A stretch of DNA of 45,453 bases from an uncultured SAR116 cluster alpha proteobacterium (GCA_902573725.1 CACGLE010000010.1:1-45453), one strand, 5' to 3'; positions 24,505 to 35,784 are shown, counted from the first letter of the stretch. The notes: a model not told the origin generated them from the letters alone. A program made the numbers and translations.

Positions 24505-27500
24505 ATGTTCACAGAAATCATAAAATTTTTCGTAAGGCATCGAACCGCTGCAAATTTAATCATGATTTTAATGATTTTAGTCGGAGTGCTTGCCGCAGGG
24601 CGTATAAATAAACAATTCTTCCCAGATATATCCGTCGACATTATTGGCATCACAATACCATGGTCAGGGGCAACAGCAGAAGATATTGACTCCAACATTA
24701 TCCAGTCATTAGAACCAGAATTGCGGGCGATAGAAAATGTAAAATCAGTCAATTCCACTTCTTTAGAGGGAAGAGCAAGTTCGGTAATAGAATTTAAATT
24801 TGGAAGTGATATGCAAAAGGCCTTAGCCGATGTTGAAGCTGCGGTTGGTTTAGTCGATCTTCCAGATGAGGCAGAGACCCCTGTTATAGTAAAGGCGGAA
24901 TTTTCGGACATAATTTCAAATTTAACAATCTATGGAGATGTATCATTAGATGTTCTTCGTTTTCATGCCAAACAAATCAAGGAAGATTTGCTTAAACTCG
25001 GTGTTGATAAAATTGATATCCAAGGATTGCCAGATGAAGAAATAATTATTGAGGTGGGAGAAAGGGAGTTAGCAAGGCTTGGAATTGGCTTAGAAGATTT
25101 GTCAAGAGCAATAACCACTTCATCAATTGATATTCCCGCGGGTAGTTTTGCAGATGGTGCTTTGCGTGTACGCTCATTAGGTAAGCGCTACAAAGCAAAA
25201 GATTTTGCTGACATCAAAATCTTAGACAGAGCTGATGGTAGCTCAGTCCTCCTTGGAGATGTGGCAAAGTTGACAGATGGGACTAACGATAATTCGGTCT
25301 TGATTTTTCATAACCAGTTTCCTGCAGTTAATTTAAAAATCCAGAGAAGTAAGACAAATGATTCCCTGAAGATAAACGAAGTAGTGCAGGACTATGTAAT
25401 GCAAAAAAGAGATATGTTGCCTGCTTCATTATATTTAGTTCAGCATGGTATTCAAGCTGACCTCATTTCACAGAGAATTCAGCTTATGGTAACAAATGGG
25501 ATAAGTGGTCTTATTATAGTGTTGTTAGTTCTGTTTTTGTTTTTGCCAGCAAGAATAGCTTTCTGGGTCGCTGTAGGTATTCCTGTTGCATTTATGGCAA
25601 CTTTTGGAATCATGCTTATTACTGGTCAAACAATAAACATGATATCTCTATTCGGTATAATTATGGCTCTGGGTATCGTCGTTGACGATGCTATAGTGAT
25701 TGGAGAACATACCGAACATTTAAGGACCAATAGGTCCTTAAATGCTGAAAATGCTGCAATTGTAGCAGCGACAAGAATGGGTGCCCCTGTTTTTTCTGCA
25801 ATGTTAACCACCGTTGCCGCTTTCCTACCTCTATTTATAATACAAGGGGTTATTGGAGCTATTATTGTAGCTATTCCCTCAGTGGTTTGTGCAGTGTTGG
25901 TCGCTAGCTTGATAGAATGTTTCTTCATCTTACCTGCTCATCTTGCCCATGGAGGAGGAGATCCACAGAAAAAACCTAGCAGTCTAAGACGTATTTTTGA
26001 CAAAGGGTTTGATTATTTTAGGACTAGGTTATTTGGCCCTGCCGTTCGATCATCTTTTCGTTTCAGATATCTAACTTTTGCTTTTGCATTTGGCTTACTA
26101 ATTTATTCTATTGGGATGATAGTTGGTGGCCGTGTGGGTTTTGTATTTTTTTCCGCTCCTGAGTCAGATGTTGTTTATGTAAATTTTACAATGGTCCCTG
26201 GTTCCTCTGAGAGCCAGACCTTTGAGATGATGAATGAATTAAATAGGGCCGTATTGGAAATAGAAAAAAATATGTCAAATCAAAATGGGAAGATTATAGA
26301 TTTTCATTACACCTATTTTGCAAGAAATGAGACAGGGGACCCTTCTAATAACGCTGTGAATACCAGGCAAGGGTCAATGGTAGTAGCACTTATGCCAGCA
26401 GATAAAAGGAATGTTCGCGCTCCAGAATTTGTAGAAGCGCTAAGAAATGAGATAGTTCCACAACCAGGTAATGATGTACTTACTGTTAGAGCTCCTGTAG
26501 GTGGGCCGCCCGGACGTGATATTGATATACGAATAATGGGAGATGACCTGAAAAAACTTAAAGAAACTGCCCTTAAGGTTACAGAGATTGTTGAACAACT
26601 CCCCGGTACTTCTGATGTTTTGGATAATATGGATTATGGTGCGGAAGAGCGTATTATCACATTGACACCTCTTGGAAGATCACTTGGTTTCTCCACTCTA
26701 GACATTGGTCTGCAAATAAGAGCTGCACTTGATGGTATAATCGTACAAAAATTTGCTCGGGGAGATGAGGAGGTTACAGTGCGTCTATCGCGGCCTGATA
26801 TTGAATTAGTGAATGACGATATCGGTGAATTTCAATTAATAGATAAAAGTGGAAATTATATCTATCTAGATGAAGTGGCAAGTATCGACAAAAGGCTCGG
26901 TTTTGATGTTGTTAGAAGACAGAACGGTTCCCGAGAAATTGCAATTCTAGGAGATTTAGACGAAGCAATTTTGAATACTTCTCAGTTTGTGGAAGCAATG
27001 CAGACTTCAGCGATGCCGGAATTAATATCAGAAGCAGGATTAAGCTATAAATTTGGTGGAAGGAACCAAGAGCAAGATGAAACTTTCTCTGATATGGGTG
27101 TTGGCGCTATTTTGGCTTTAGCGTCTATTTACGTAATTTTAGCATGGGTTTTTTCTAGTTGGACATTACCTTTTTCTGTAATGATAATAATTCCATTTAG
27201 TTTAATTGGAGCAGTTTTCGGGCATTATGTGATGGGCTTGAGTTTAAATATCTTATCTATGTTTGCCATAATTGCTCTTGCAGGAATTGTGGTAAATAAC
27301 TCTATTATCTTAGTTACGACAATAGAGCGAAGAATGAAAGAATTTGATGATGATAGAAATTTACTGGAGAATGCTGTTGTTAGAGGGGCAATGGATAGAT
27401 TGAGACCCATGTTACTTACTTCACTTACAACAATTGGTGGTCTTTCTGCACTGATGTTTGAGAAGTCTTTGCAAGCTCAGTTTCTTATTCCGATGGCAAC

Positions 27501-27663
27501 CACAATAACATTCGGATTAGCTGTTACAAGTATACTGGTGTTATTTGTTGTGCCAGCGATGATTGGAGTGACCAACGATATTAAAAATCTAGTAGAATGG
27601 GTGGCAGGTTTTTTTGGGTTTGGTGCTAATGGTAGGGGTCGAATTTTAAAAATGGATGATTAG
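24505..27663 (+). CDS. RND family efflux permease
   Basis: A 1052-residue inner-membrane proton-driven pump with 12 helices and two large periplasmic domains. D394-D395 in helix 4 (GIVVDDAIVIGEH) are the proton-relay aspartates. The second half repeats the fold (FAIIALAGIVVNNSIILVTT, with NN at the equivalent place). It is closest in look to the AcrB/MexB-like HAE family rather than the metal exporters. The adaptor gene ends 5 nt upstream, so translation is probably coupled. A 12-bp perfect hairpin lies in the coding region just after the relay motif (25717-25744). Substrate unknown. Confidence 0.93.
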   Translation: MFTEIIKFFVRHRTAANLIMILMILVGVLAAGRINKQFFPDISVDIIGITIPWSGATAEDIDSNIIQSLEPELRAIENVKSVNSTSLEGRASSVIEFKFGSDMQKALADVEAAVGLVDLPDEAETPVIVKAEFSDIISNLTIYGDVSLDVLRFHAKQIKEDLLKLGVDKIDIQGLPDEEIIIEVGERELARLGIGLEDLSRAITTSSIDIPAGSFADGALRVRSLGKRYKAKDFADIKILDRADGSSVLLGDVAKLTDGTNDNSVLIFHNQFPAVNLKIQRSKTNDSLKINEVVQDYVMQKRDMLPASLYLVQHGIQADLISQRIQLMVTNGISGLIIVLLVLFLFLPARIAFWVAVGIPVAFMATFGIMLITGQTINMISLFGIIMALGIVVDDAIVIGEHTEHLRTNRSLNAENAAIVAATRMGAPVFSAMLTTVAAFLPLFIIQGVIGAIIVAIPSVVCAVLVASLIECFFILPAHLAHGGGDPQKKPSSLRRIFDKGFDYFRTRLFGPAVRSSFRFRYLTFAFAFGLLIYSIGMIVGGRVGFVFFSAPESDVVYVNFTMVPGSSESQTFEMMNELNRAVLEIEKNMSNQNGKIIDFHYTYFARNETGDPSNNAVNTRQGSMVVALMPADKRNVRAPEFVEALRNEIVPQPGNDVLTVRAPVGGPPGRDIDIRIMGDDLKKLKETALKVTEIVEQLPGTSDVLDNMDYGAEERIITLTPLGRSLGFSTLDIGLQIRAALDGIIVQKFARGDEEVTVRLSRPDIELVNDDIGEFQLIDKSGNYIYLDEVASIDKRLGFDVVRRQNGSREIAILGDLDEAILNTSQFVEAMQTSAMPELISEAGLSYKFGGRNQEQDETFSDMGVGAILALASIYVILAWVFSSWTLPFSVMIIIPFSLIGAVFGHYVMGLSLNILSMFAIIALAGIVVNNSIILVTTIERRMKEFDDDRNLLENAVVRGAMDRLRPMLLTSLTTIGGLSALMFEKSLQAQFLIPMATTITFGLAVTSILVLFVVPAMIGVTNDIKNLVEWVAGFFGFGANGRGRILKMDD
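25717..25744 (+). repeat. 12-bp hairpin inside the RND permease gene
   Basis: CATTTAAGGACC (25717-25728) and GGTCCTTAAATG (25733-25744) are perfect complements around the loop AATA. This is the longest perfect stem noticed in the window and lies in the codons for residues just after the helix-4 relay motif. No T-run follows. Confidence 0.8.
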
Positions 27664-27782
27664 TTTAGATATTTTTTTACAAGAAACTATTTTCTAATCT
27701 AATTAAATAAATTAACTATATTGTAATCTAATTTTTGTTGAAACAAACTTAAGTTGAGAAATAATTAGAGAAAGTAAGGTTC

Positions 27783-28556
27783 ATGTCAAATGGTGATGGT
27801 AACTCCAGTTTTTCTGAAAAAACAAAACAAGTTACAAAAAAAGGCCTCTCTGGTAGGTCTTATAAAACAAAGGCAGGACTGACAAAAAAGCCCAAGAAGA
27901 TGCGTGGTCGCAAATTATCTTCTCAGCGATGGTTAACACGCCAACTGAATGACCCTTTCGTATCTCAAACACATGAACGTGGTTTGCGATCCAGGGCTGC
28001 CATAAAATTAGAACAAATGGATGATAAGCACAAATTCCTGAGGCCACATATGAATATCGTTGATTTAGGGTGTGCGCCAGGAGGATGGTTACAAGTCATT
28101 GCAAAAAGATGTAGAATGGGTTCTGGAATTGGACGACTTGTGGGGATTGATTTGCTCGATACGGAACCCGTTAACGGAGCATATATTTTGAAGGGTGATA
28201 TTTTTGATGAAAATATGATTATGGAGATTAAATCATATTTAAATGGCTATGCAGATATTGTGTTATCTGACATGGCAGCAGCAACTACGGGTCATCGTCC
28301 TACAGACCATTTAAGAACGATGAGTTTGCTTGAGGCTGCACTGGATTTTGCGGATGATGTATTATCAGATAGTGGTATTTTTCTGGCTAAGGCATTTAGG
28401 GGTGGTGCAGATAAATCACTGTTAACGCTATTAAACAACAAGTTTGAAAAAGTAAAACATCTTAAGCCGCCAGCAAGCAGAGTAGAATCAGTTGAGACAT
28501 ATTTATTCGCGAAAGGATATGTTGGTGCAAATAAATCTAAGAAGTCTAAAAATTAG
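27783..28556 (+). CDS. rlmE: 23S rRNA 2'-O-methyltransferase RlmE (FtsJ/RrmJ)
   Basis: A 257-residue SAM-dependent enzyme that methylates the 2'-hydroxyl of U2552 (E. coli numbering) in the 23S A-loop during late large-subunit assembly. The SAM site is DLGCAPGGW (94-102). The K-D-K-E catalytic tetrad is visible as K75 (RAAIKL), D in LSDMAA, K in LAKAF and E in SVETYLF. Compared with the E. coli protein it carries about 40 extra N-terminal residues, very basic and Ser/Lys/Gly rich, as in many alphaproteobacteria, likely for RNA contact. AAGG precedes the ATG. It is directly ahead of guaB. Confidence 0.94.
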   Translation: MSNGDGNSSFSEKTKQVTKKGLSGRSYKTKAGLTKKPKKMRGRKLSSQRWLTRQLNDPFVSQTHERGLRSRAAIKLEQMDDKHKFLRPHMNIVDLGCAPGGWLQVIAKRCRMGSGIGRLVGIDLLDTEPVNGAYILKGDIFDENMIMEIKSYLNGYADIVLSDMAAATTGHRPTDHLRTMSLLEAALDFADDVLSDSGIFLAKAFRGGADKSLLTLLNNKFEKVKHLKPPASRVESVETYLFAKGYVGANKSKKSKN

Positions 28557-30122
<1,566 letters not shown>

Positions 30123-30176
30123 TTTTTAAAAGTCATTTTTAAAACAAATATTTTTAAGGAAGTTGGTTTAATTAAT

Positions 30177-31712
30177 ATGATTTTAATCATTGATTTTGGC
30201 TCACAGGTTACACAACTGATAGCCCGCAGGTTGCGTGATAAAGGTTTTTATTCAGAGATTGTGCCATCAACTTCAGATTGTAATGAATACATTGGAAAGA
30301 AGCCGAAGGGTATAATTCTTTCAGGTGGGCCAAATTCAGTTACAAAGTTCGATACACCAAGAGCTCCTGATATTATTTGGAATGGTATTCCAATTCTAGG
30401 AATTTGCTATGGTCAGCAGACTTTATGTGAACAGCTTGGTGGAAAGGTAGAAGCTAATACAAAAAGAGAGTTTGGGCGTGCAAGGTTAGAAGTTATTTCT
30501 GAATGTCCTTTGTTCCATAACCTTCCAAAAGAAACAGATTTCGATGTATGGATGAGCCATGGAGACCATGTTTCGGAATTGCCAGATGGGTTTAGTGTTG
30601 TTGCTCGCTCAATGGGTGCCCCGTTTGCAGCAATTGCAGATAGAGAGCGTAATTATTATGGGGTGCAATTTCATCCAGAGGTAGTGCAAACAACTGGTGG
30701 TTCTCAAATTCTTGAAAATTTTGCAAAATTGATTTGTAAATGCGTACCAAATTGGTCAATGGCTGCTTATAAAATTCAAGCAATTGATGGAATAAAAGAA
30801 CAGGTTGGTAATACTGGGAGAGTTATTTGTGGGCTATCTGGTGGGGTTGATAGCTCGGTAGTGGCTATATTGTTACATCAGGCAATTGGGGATAAGTTAA
30901 CTTGCGTTTTTGTAGACCATGGTTTGCTTCGTAAAGGGGAAGCAGAGGAGGTGATAGAATTATTTAGTAACTACTATAATATAAATTTGATTCATAAAGA
31001 TGCTAGCCAGCTTTTTTTATCAAAATTGAAAGGGGTATCAGACCCTGAAAAAAAGAGAAAAATAATTGGAGCTAGTTTTATCGAAGTGTTTGATGAGGAG
31101 GCACAAAAAATTACAGGTGCTGAATTTCTTGCTCAGGGAACTTTATACCCAGATGTGATTGAGTCTATCTCGGTAGCTGGAGGTAAACATGTAACTATAA
31201 AATCACACCATAATGTAGGTGGATTGCCTGAATATATGAAATTGAAACTTGTAGAACCACTTCGTACGCTATTTAAGGATGAAGTTCGGCAACTTGGAAG
31301 GGAACTTGGGCTTCCTGAAGTTCTAATAGGACGTCATCCATTTCCTGGACCTGGATTAGCAATACGTATACCCGGCAGTATTAATGCTGATAAGCTAAAT
31401 ATTCTTAGAAACGCAGATGCAATATATTTAGATGAAATTCGCAAAGAAGGGCTTTATGATAAAATTTGGCAAGCATTTGCTGTTCTACTCCCTGTAAAAA
31501 CTGTTGGTGTCATGGGAGACGCAAGGTCTTACGAACATGTTTGTGGATTGCGTGCTGTCACTTCAACTGATGGAATGACAGCTGATATTTATCCTTTTTC
31601 ATCAGAATTCTTATCACATGTCGCTACACGGATTGTAAATGAGGTATCAGGTATAAATCGAGTTGTGTATGATTATACTAGCAAGCCACCAGGTACTATC
31701 GAATGGGAATAG
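30177..31712 (+). CDS. guaA: GMP synthase (glutamine-hydrolysing)
   Basis: A 511-residue two-domain enzyme converting XMP to GMP using glutamine nitrogen and ATP. The class I amidotransferase domain has the nucleophile C77 (GICYGQQ) and the HPEV His/Glu pair. The ATP-pyrophosphatase domain has the P-loop GLSGGVDSS. The C-terminal dimerisation domain ends in the usual PPGTIEWE. Length and motifs are complete. It lies 54 nt after guaB, with an AAGGAAG motif rather far (15 nt) from the ATG. No terminator is clear downstream; a decayed gene follows. Confidence 0.96.
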   Translation: MILIIDFGSQVTQLIARRLRDKGFYSEIVPSTSDCNEYIGKKPKGIILSGGPNSVTKFDTPRAPDIIWNGIPILGICYGQQTLCEQLGGKVEANTKREFGRARLEVISECPLFHNLPKETDFDVWMSHGDHVSELPDGFSVVARSMGAPFAAIADRERNYYGVQFHPEVVQTTGGSQILENFAKLICKCVPNWSMAAYKIQAIDGIKEQVGNTGRVICGLSGGVDSSVVAILLHQAIGDKLTCVFVDHGLLRKGEAEEVIELFSNYYNINLIHKDASQLFLSKLKGVSDPEKKRKIIGASFIEVFDEEAQKITGAEFLAQGTLYPDVIESISVAGGKHVTIKSHHNVGGLPEYMKLKLVEPLRTLFKDEVRQLGRELGLPEVLIGRHPFPGPGLAIRIPGSINADKLNILRNADAIYLDEIRKEGLYDKIWQAFAVLLPVKTVGVMGDARSYEHVCGLRAVTSTDGMTADIYPFSSEFLSHVATRIVNEVSGINRVVYDYTSKPPGTIEWE

Positions 31713-31908
31713 ATGTATAAAATCAATAACTTAGGTATTTTTCAACGTTTTCTGTGCCTAGTAGCAGTTACTAAGTTGTTACTAAGTGGATATTTTACTT
31801 AATGAAATCATATAGTTATAATTAATATACGATTGAGTGGGAATTATTTTTTAACAATTTATGGAAAAAATTAAAGTAATAATACTGTAATTATAATGAT
31901 AAAATAAA

Positions 31909-32402
31909 ATGGATGTACTGGATATCTCACTTATCTATTCCGCCACACGATGTAGTCTGGTGAGTGGCTTCACTCTTACTTATTCAATTGTTGTAATGCC
32001 AGGCTTGTGAAACCTAAATGATAAAGGCTTTCTAAAAGCATTTCAGATTACGGACGTTATAATACAAAATAATCAGCCGGTCTTCATGTTTACTTGGATA
32101 GGCTCTATTTTGGCCGTGTTAGCTACAATATTCGTTTCATTGGTAAGTATCGGGTTTGCAGAGGCTTGGTTGACAGTTTTAGTTGCTTTTTCTTATTTTT
32201 AGTTGTGCAAGGAATAACAGTAGCAATCCATATCCCCCTAAATAACCATATTTAAAGAATTAAAATTGATGACCTTAATGATGAGGTATTAGTTGTTCAA
32301 CGCTTAAAATTCGAACCAAAATGGACTTTCTTTAATCACATTCGAATAAGTATAGCCATTTCTGCTAGCGTGTTACTGCTTATACTTTTAGCAATACGAT
32401 AG
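31909..32402 (+). pseudogene. Decayed DUF1772 (anthrone oxygenase-like) membrane protein gene
   Basis: Reading through three lesions gives a full-length DUF1772-like four-helix membrane protein of about 164 residues. The first part contains GFTLTYSIVVMPGL, then an in-frame TGA (32008-32010), then NLNDKGFLKAFQITD, IIQNNQPVFMFTWIGSILAV. At the TTTTTAG near 32195-32202 the frame shifts by one and continues VVQGITVAIHIPLNNHI, is stopped by TAA (32253-32255), where the family would have Gln, and ends with FEPKWTFFNHIRISIAI and a stop at 32400. DUF1772 is an uncharacterised membrane family. Two nonsense changes plus a frameshift argue for true decay rather than one sequencing error. Confidence 0.85.
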
Positions 32403-32521
32403 AGTTAAATTTTCAATAAACACAAAACTTGCAGGGTGATTATAAAACATTTTTAATTTCTGTAAGAAAGGACAAATTAGGCTAGGGTGATTGCATTGGG
32501 AGTGTCAAAATATATCTAAAT

Positions 32522-32932
32522 TTACTTATGTTTCCACCTTATTCCTCCTTCATTAATTCTCCATTCATTTAATTCACGGATTAGCATCTTGTAATTTTCA
32601 GTTATTTGTTTTTTTGTAAACCAACCATCTATTTTTAAATGAACGTACCCTTCTTTTTTTTCGTGGAATATTCTTTGAAAACTATTGGTTTTATCATTTA
32701 AAAAATAATCTTCTATTTTTTTTTGGATTTCACCTTGAAGGACCTTACTGGGGTGACAATCAAGAATTTCTGACAATTTTTTTATATGTTTCGCTGGGTT
32801 TGTCTGACCTTTTTCAATCCTAGAATATTGAGATTGAGTTATGCCTAGGTGTTTAGACATTTCTTGTTGACTATATCCCTTACTTAATCTTCTTTTTTTA
32901 AGGGGGCTGTTATATTGCGTTAAATAACTCAT
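32522..32932 (-). CDS. XRE-family transcriptional regulator
   Basis: A 136-residue protein with a Cro/CI-type helix-turn-helix in residues 8-65 (LKKRRLSKGYSQQEMSKHLG, then ITQSQYSRIEKGQTNPAKHI). The C-terminal 70 residues are charged, with no recognised ligand domain. The ATG lies inside one arm of an 11-bp perfect inverted repeat, consistent with autorepression; no ribosome site is seen upstream. It is divergent from the cytochrome b561 gene (186 nt), which may be a target. Downstream on its strand lies the decayed DUF1772 gene, encoded on the opposite strand. Confidence 0.88.
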   Translation of the reverse strand: MSYLTQYNSPLKKRRLSKGYSQQEMSKHLGITQSQYSRIEKGQTNPAKHIKKLSEILDCHPSKVLQGEIQKKIEDYFLNDKTNSFQRIFHEKKEGYVHLKIDGWFTKKQITENYKMLIRELNEWRINEGGIRWKHK

Positions 32933-32962
32933 AAAAATACATAATATGCAATTTTATGAGTT
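32926..32962. promoter_or_regulatory. 11-bp inverted repeat over the XRE start codon, candidate operator
   Basis: AACTCATAAAA (32926-32936) and TTTTATGAGTT (32952-32962) are perfect complements separated by 15 nt. The left arm includes the XRE start codon (32930-32932). The 26-bp centre spacing would put two half-sites on nearly the same helix face. Confidence 0.55.
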
Positions 32963-33118
32963 TGTAAATATTTTTTAATTAAATAATTTATTTTTTGGTG
33001 TGATAAAGTGTGAAAAATTGAGTTTTATTCAAAATTATTTAACAAATGTTTAATTGATTTTAAATTAGAGTAATGTTTAGCTTATCAAAGATAGACACTT
33101 AAAAGATTGGATTGAGAA

Positions 33119-33625
33119 TTGGAGAGCGAACAAACACAGAAATATAGCTTCGTAGCAAAAGCTTTTCATTGGGGGTTCATTTTACTTTTTGGGTATGGAA
33201 TATTTAAGCAAGTAGACGAGTTAGAACAACTTGCTGACCAAGCTTTATTGGAATTTGAGTTGGTATTTGCAATCGCCTTTTTATTTCTTCTTGTTGCTCG
33301 TTTTATATATATGAAAAGAACTCAAACATCATCTCTCCCTGCTAATACATCAAAATTACAACAGTATGCTGCCAAAATAGTTCATTATGGAATGTATATG
33401 TGTTTAGCCTCAATTTCCATTTCTGGTATTTTAATTGGTGTCTTGTACTGGTCTGGGATAAAAAGCGGTTCTATAATTAATGGAGTCATTGGCGTCCATG
33501 AATTTTCTTTTACCTTAATTTATGTTTTGATAGCCATTCATATTTCCGCAGCAATTTATCATAGATTTTTGTGTGATGGTGTTTGGAACTCAATGGTTCC
33601 GTTTTGGAAAGAAAAGCTCGATTAA
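33119..33625 (+). CDS. Cytochrome b561 family protein
   Basis: A 168-residue inner-membrane protein with four helices and histidines suited to bind two b hemes: H17 (AKAFHWGF), H89 (KIVHYGMY), H127 (GVHEFS), H141 (AIHISA), H148 (IYHRF). Such di-heme proteins move electrons from the quinone pool or oxidise superoxide (CybB). The order of helices and a soluble connector (KRTQTSSLPANTSKLQQYA) fit the family. The start must be the TTG at 33119, because an in-frame TGA stands two codons upstream and no ATG occurs for over 60 codons. It is divergent from the XRE regulator gene. Confidence 0.85.
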   Translation: MESEQTQKYSFVAKAFHWGFILLFGYGIFKQVDELEQLADQALLEFELVFAIAFLFLLVARFIYMKRTQTSSLPANTSKLQQYAAKIVHYGMYMCLASISISGILIGVLYWSGIKSGSIINGVIGVHEFSFTLIYVLIAIHISAAIYHRFLCDGVWNSMVPFWKEKLD

Positions 33626-33918
33626 AATAAGTTAATCTTTACAACAGTATTTTTTTATTAATAAACGTTTTCATCCTATTTCTTTTTTAATATCTAGAAT
33701 AAGAGAATTTAAGTAAATTTTTTCTGATATTCACGACGTTAAAATTCTATTTTTTTTAGAAAATCAATTATTTTTGAAAAATGATTCGCACAGAAAAATT
33801 TGGTAGATACAAATATTGTTTTGATTACAGAATAAATAATGAGTATTTAAAGCGAAGTATATTTCCAACTATTTGATTTGATATATTTACGGCTTTTTGT
33901 CATTTTTTTAGGGAGTTA

Positions 33919-34677
33919 TTGGTTTTGTTTTCTGTATTATGTAATAAAGACTTTTCTTTCTTTCAGAAGATGAGATGGTTAAGGCTTCTAATTCGAGCTG
34001 GTTTTGATAGGCGTTTTGACACGCTTGTGAGTTTAATTTTTGAGCTGATACCTAATGACAGACCTATAGTAATTGATGTTGGTGCGAACGTAGGCAACTT
34101 TACTCGTTCCTGTGTTAAGCAGAAGAAAAAGACCAGTTTGATCATTGCAGTTGAACCCTCACATTATGTATTCCCAATTTTAGAGTTATGGTCTAAAATT
34201 TGGGCTTCAAAGGATTCAAAAATTGTTTGTAAAAAAAATATTTTGTCTGATAACAAAGGTATTAGCAAACTTCATACACCTATAAAGGATAGTGGTTCGC
34301 TTAGAGTAGGTTTGGCTTATGTAGGACAACAAAAACACGATAATGTGCATAGTGAGTCAGTAGAGGTTATAAAATTAGATGAACTACTTTTAGAGCAAGG
34401 TGTATCAAGCGTTGACCTTGTAAAAGTTGACGTTGAGGGTGCAGAAGAGAATGTAATAAACGGAGCTTCAAGGTTGATTAACGAAATCAAACCCTATTGG
34501 TATTTAGAACTCGATGATAGTAGAGCAAAAGTGATGGGGAATTCCTCGAAAAGGGTTTTTAAACGAATGATAGATGCTGGTTACGAAGCCTTTTTTCTGG
34601 ACAAGAATTTAAAGCCTGTGAAAGTCGACACCCTGCATGGGGAAGATAATTATCTTTTTGTTCCAAAAAAATATTGA
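33919..34677 (+). CDS. FkbM family methyltransferase
   Basis: A 252-residue SAM-dependent O-methyltransferase of the FkbM family. VIDVGANVGNFT (51-62) is the SAM-binding loop, VEPSHYVF (78-85) follows beta-2, and VDLVKVDVEGAEENVI (165-180) is the family's second signature. These enzymes often methylate sugars in polysaccharides or natural products, but targets vary. The start is uncertain: TTG at 33919 (4 nt after AGGGAG), TTG at 33925 or the ATG at residue 18. It is followed by two unknown small genes and no glycan-synthesis genes lie nearby. Confidence 0.85.
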   Translation: MVLFSVLCNKDFSFFQKMRWLRLLIRAGFDRRFDTLVSLIFELIPNDRPIVIDVGANVGNFTRSCVKQKKKTSLIIAVEPSHYVFPILELWSKIWASKDSKIVCKKNILSDNKGISKLHTPIKDSGSLRVGLAYVGQQKHDNVHSESVEVIKLDELLLEQGVSSVDLVKVDVEGAEENVINGASRLINEIKPYWYLELDDSRAKVMGNSSKRVFKRMIDAGYEAFFLDKNLKPVKVDTLHGEDNYLFVPKKY

Positions 34678-34872
34678 ACTAAGTTTCTCAAAAACAGTTA
34701 ATTAGAAAGTTAAGATTTATGTATATAAAATTAATTTTATGATGGCACTTATATTCATTTTGGCAGGCTAATTATGGTTTTAATTTCCTAATTTCTTAAC
34801 TTTATGCCTTTTTTGAATCATCACATTTTAAATTTTAGCGTACAAAAATGGCTTAATAGCTGGGGAATACAC

Positions 34873-35331
34873 ATGTCTTTATTATCAAAAAGCAAAAATA
34901 TTAATGCTCCGGAAAGTATTGATATTGTAAATCTTTCAGATATTCGGAATGACTTTGGCGGGTCCCTTAGAAGATATCTTGAAGATAATGAAATAACAGA
35001 CGTCATAATTATATTTTCTGCAGATATAAAAGTAAAAAACCAAGACAAAGCAAAGTTTTTTGTCTCTATGGCTATAACTACAAATTTTTTGTTGCCCGAG
35101 ATGGTTGAGCCGTTTACCAGGTCTTTAGCAAATGAAAACCAAAAATTTCTATTTAGCTGGGTGCCAGCTCACTTATTTGGGACTGAGGAATTCTCAATAT
35201 TCATTGAATATTCAGAGTTTGGTGAATTTTTAGTTAACGGTTTAGTAGGAGAGATAATAAGAGAGGCAAATGTTGAGGATGCAGTGGTTTATCTATCCAA
35301 TAAAATTGCTACTCAAGACTCTTCAACATAA
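34873..35331 (+). CDS. Unknown protein, about 152 residues
   Basis: No family recognised. The frame is open from an ATG at 34804 that has no ribosome site; the ATG at 34873 is preceded by GGGGA with 6 nt spacing and is preferred. The protein is soluble and acidic, with alternating predicted strands and helices (TDVIIIFSADIKVKN, KFFVSMAITTNFLLPEMVEP, EFSIFIEYSEFGEFLVNGLV). It has no cysteines of note and no signal peptide. It lies between the FkbM methyltransferase and a 76-residue unknown, all on one strand, possibly one transcript. Confidence 0.65.
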   Translation: MSLLSKSKNINAPESIDIVNLSDIRNDFGGSLRRYLEDNEITDVIIIFSADIKVKNQDKAKFFVSMAITTNFLLPEMVEPFTRSLANENQKFLFSWVPAHLFGTEEFSIFIEYSEFGEFLVNGLVGEIIREANVEDAVVYLSNKIATQDSST

Positions 35332-35393
35332 ATTAATTTTTTTTTTAAAAAATAAAATCTAAACAAGTAATCTGTTTGGACGTTTTTTATTAC

Positions 35394-35624
35394 ATGATGA
35401 ATGATCTACTTAAAATTCAATCGGAACTCGACAGAAGACCAAAACAGATGAAGCCAGAGAATAAAAATTCTCAAATCAAAGAAGAGGAACTACTATCTGG
35501 CATAATAGAGCCAAATCCTTACTTAGCTTCTCCGCGTTTTTTTGGTCCAAAATGTTCTACTCATGAATGGCTCGGTGGATTTAGAGCATTTCAATTGCAA
35601 AAAGAGTCTATGGGTAAACTATAA
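35394..35624 (+). CDS. Small unknown protein, faintly Rmf-like
   Basis: A 76-residue protein starting at the ATG at 35394 or 35397; the frame opens at a TTG 18 nt earlier. The charged first half (KIQSELDRRPKQMKPENKN) precedes a more conserved-looking end, NPYLASPRFFGPKCSTHEWL, followed by GGFRAFQLQKE. The order NPY - C - WLGGFR recalls the C-terminal pattern of ribosome modulation factor and the Rmf/CrpP group, where a Cys/Pro segment is followed by W-x-x-G-W. The resemblance is weak and rests on a handful of residues. The ribosome site is poor. Confidence 0.5.
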   Translation: MMNDLLKIQSELDRRPKQMKPENKNSQIKEEELLSGIIEPNPYLASPRFFGPKCSTHEWLGGFRAFQLQKESMGKL

Positions 35625-35715
35625 ATACTTATTTTTGAAATCATTTATAATTATCTCCTTTGATAAGTTGATTTGTGACTTATTATTAAAATTTAAATAT
35701 TTTTATCGATAATCA

Positions 35716-35761
35716 TTGACAGGTGAGATACATCTAATAAAACACCTATTGTATGTCTCAC
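35716..35761 (+). promoter_or_regulatory. Promoter and inverted repeat ahead of the Gfo/Idh/MocA gene
   Basis: A perfect TTGACA (35716-35721) is followed after 16 nt by TAAAAC. Overlapping it, GTGAGA (35723-35728) is repeated inverted as TCTCAC (35756-35761), with partial pairing (ATAC/GTAT) continuing inward. The layout is that of a promoter with an operator; the regulator is unknown. Confidence 0.5.
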
Positions 35762-35784
35762 AATAAATAAGCTAGGAGTTGATT

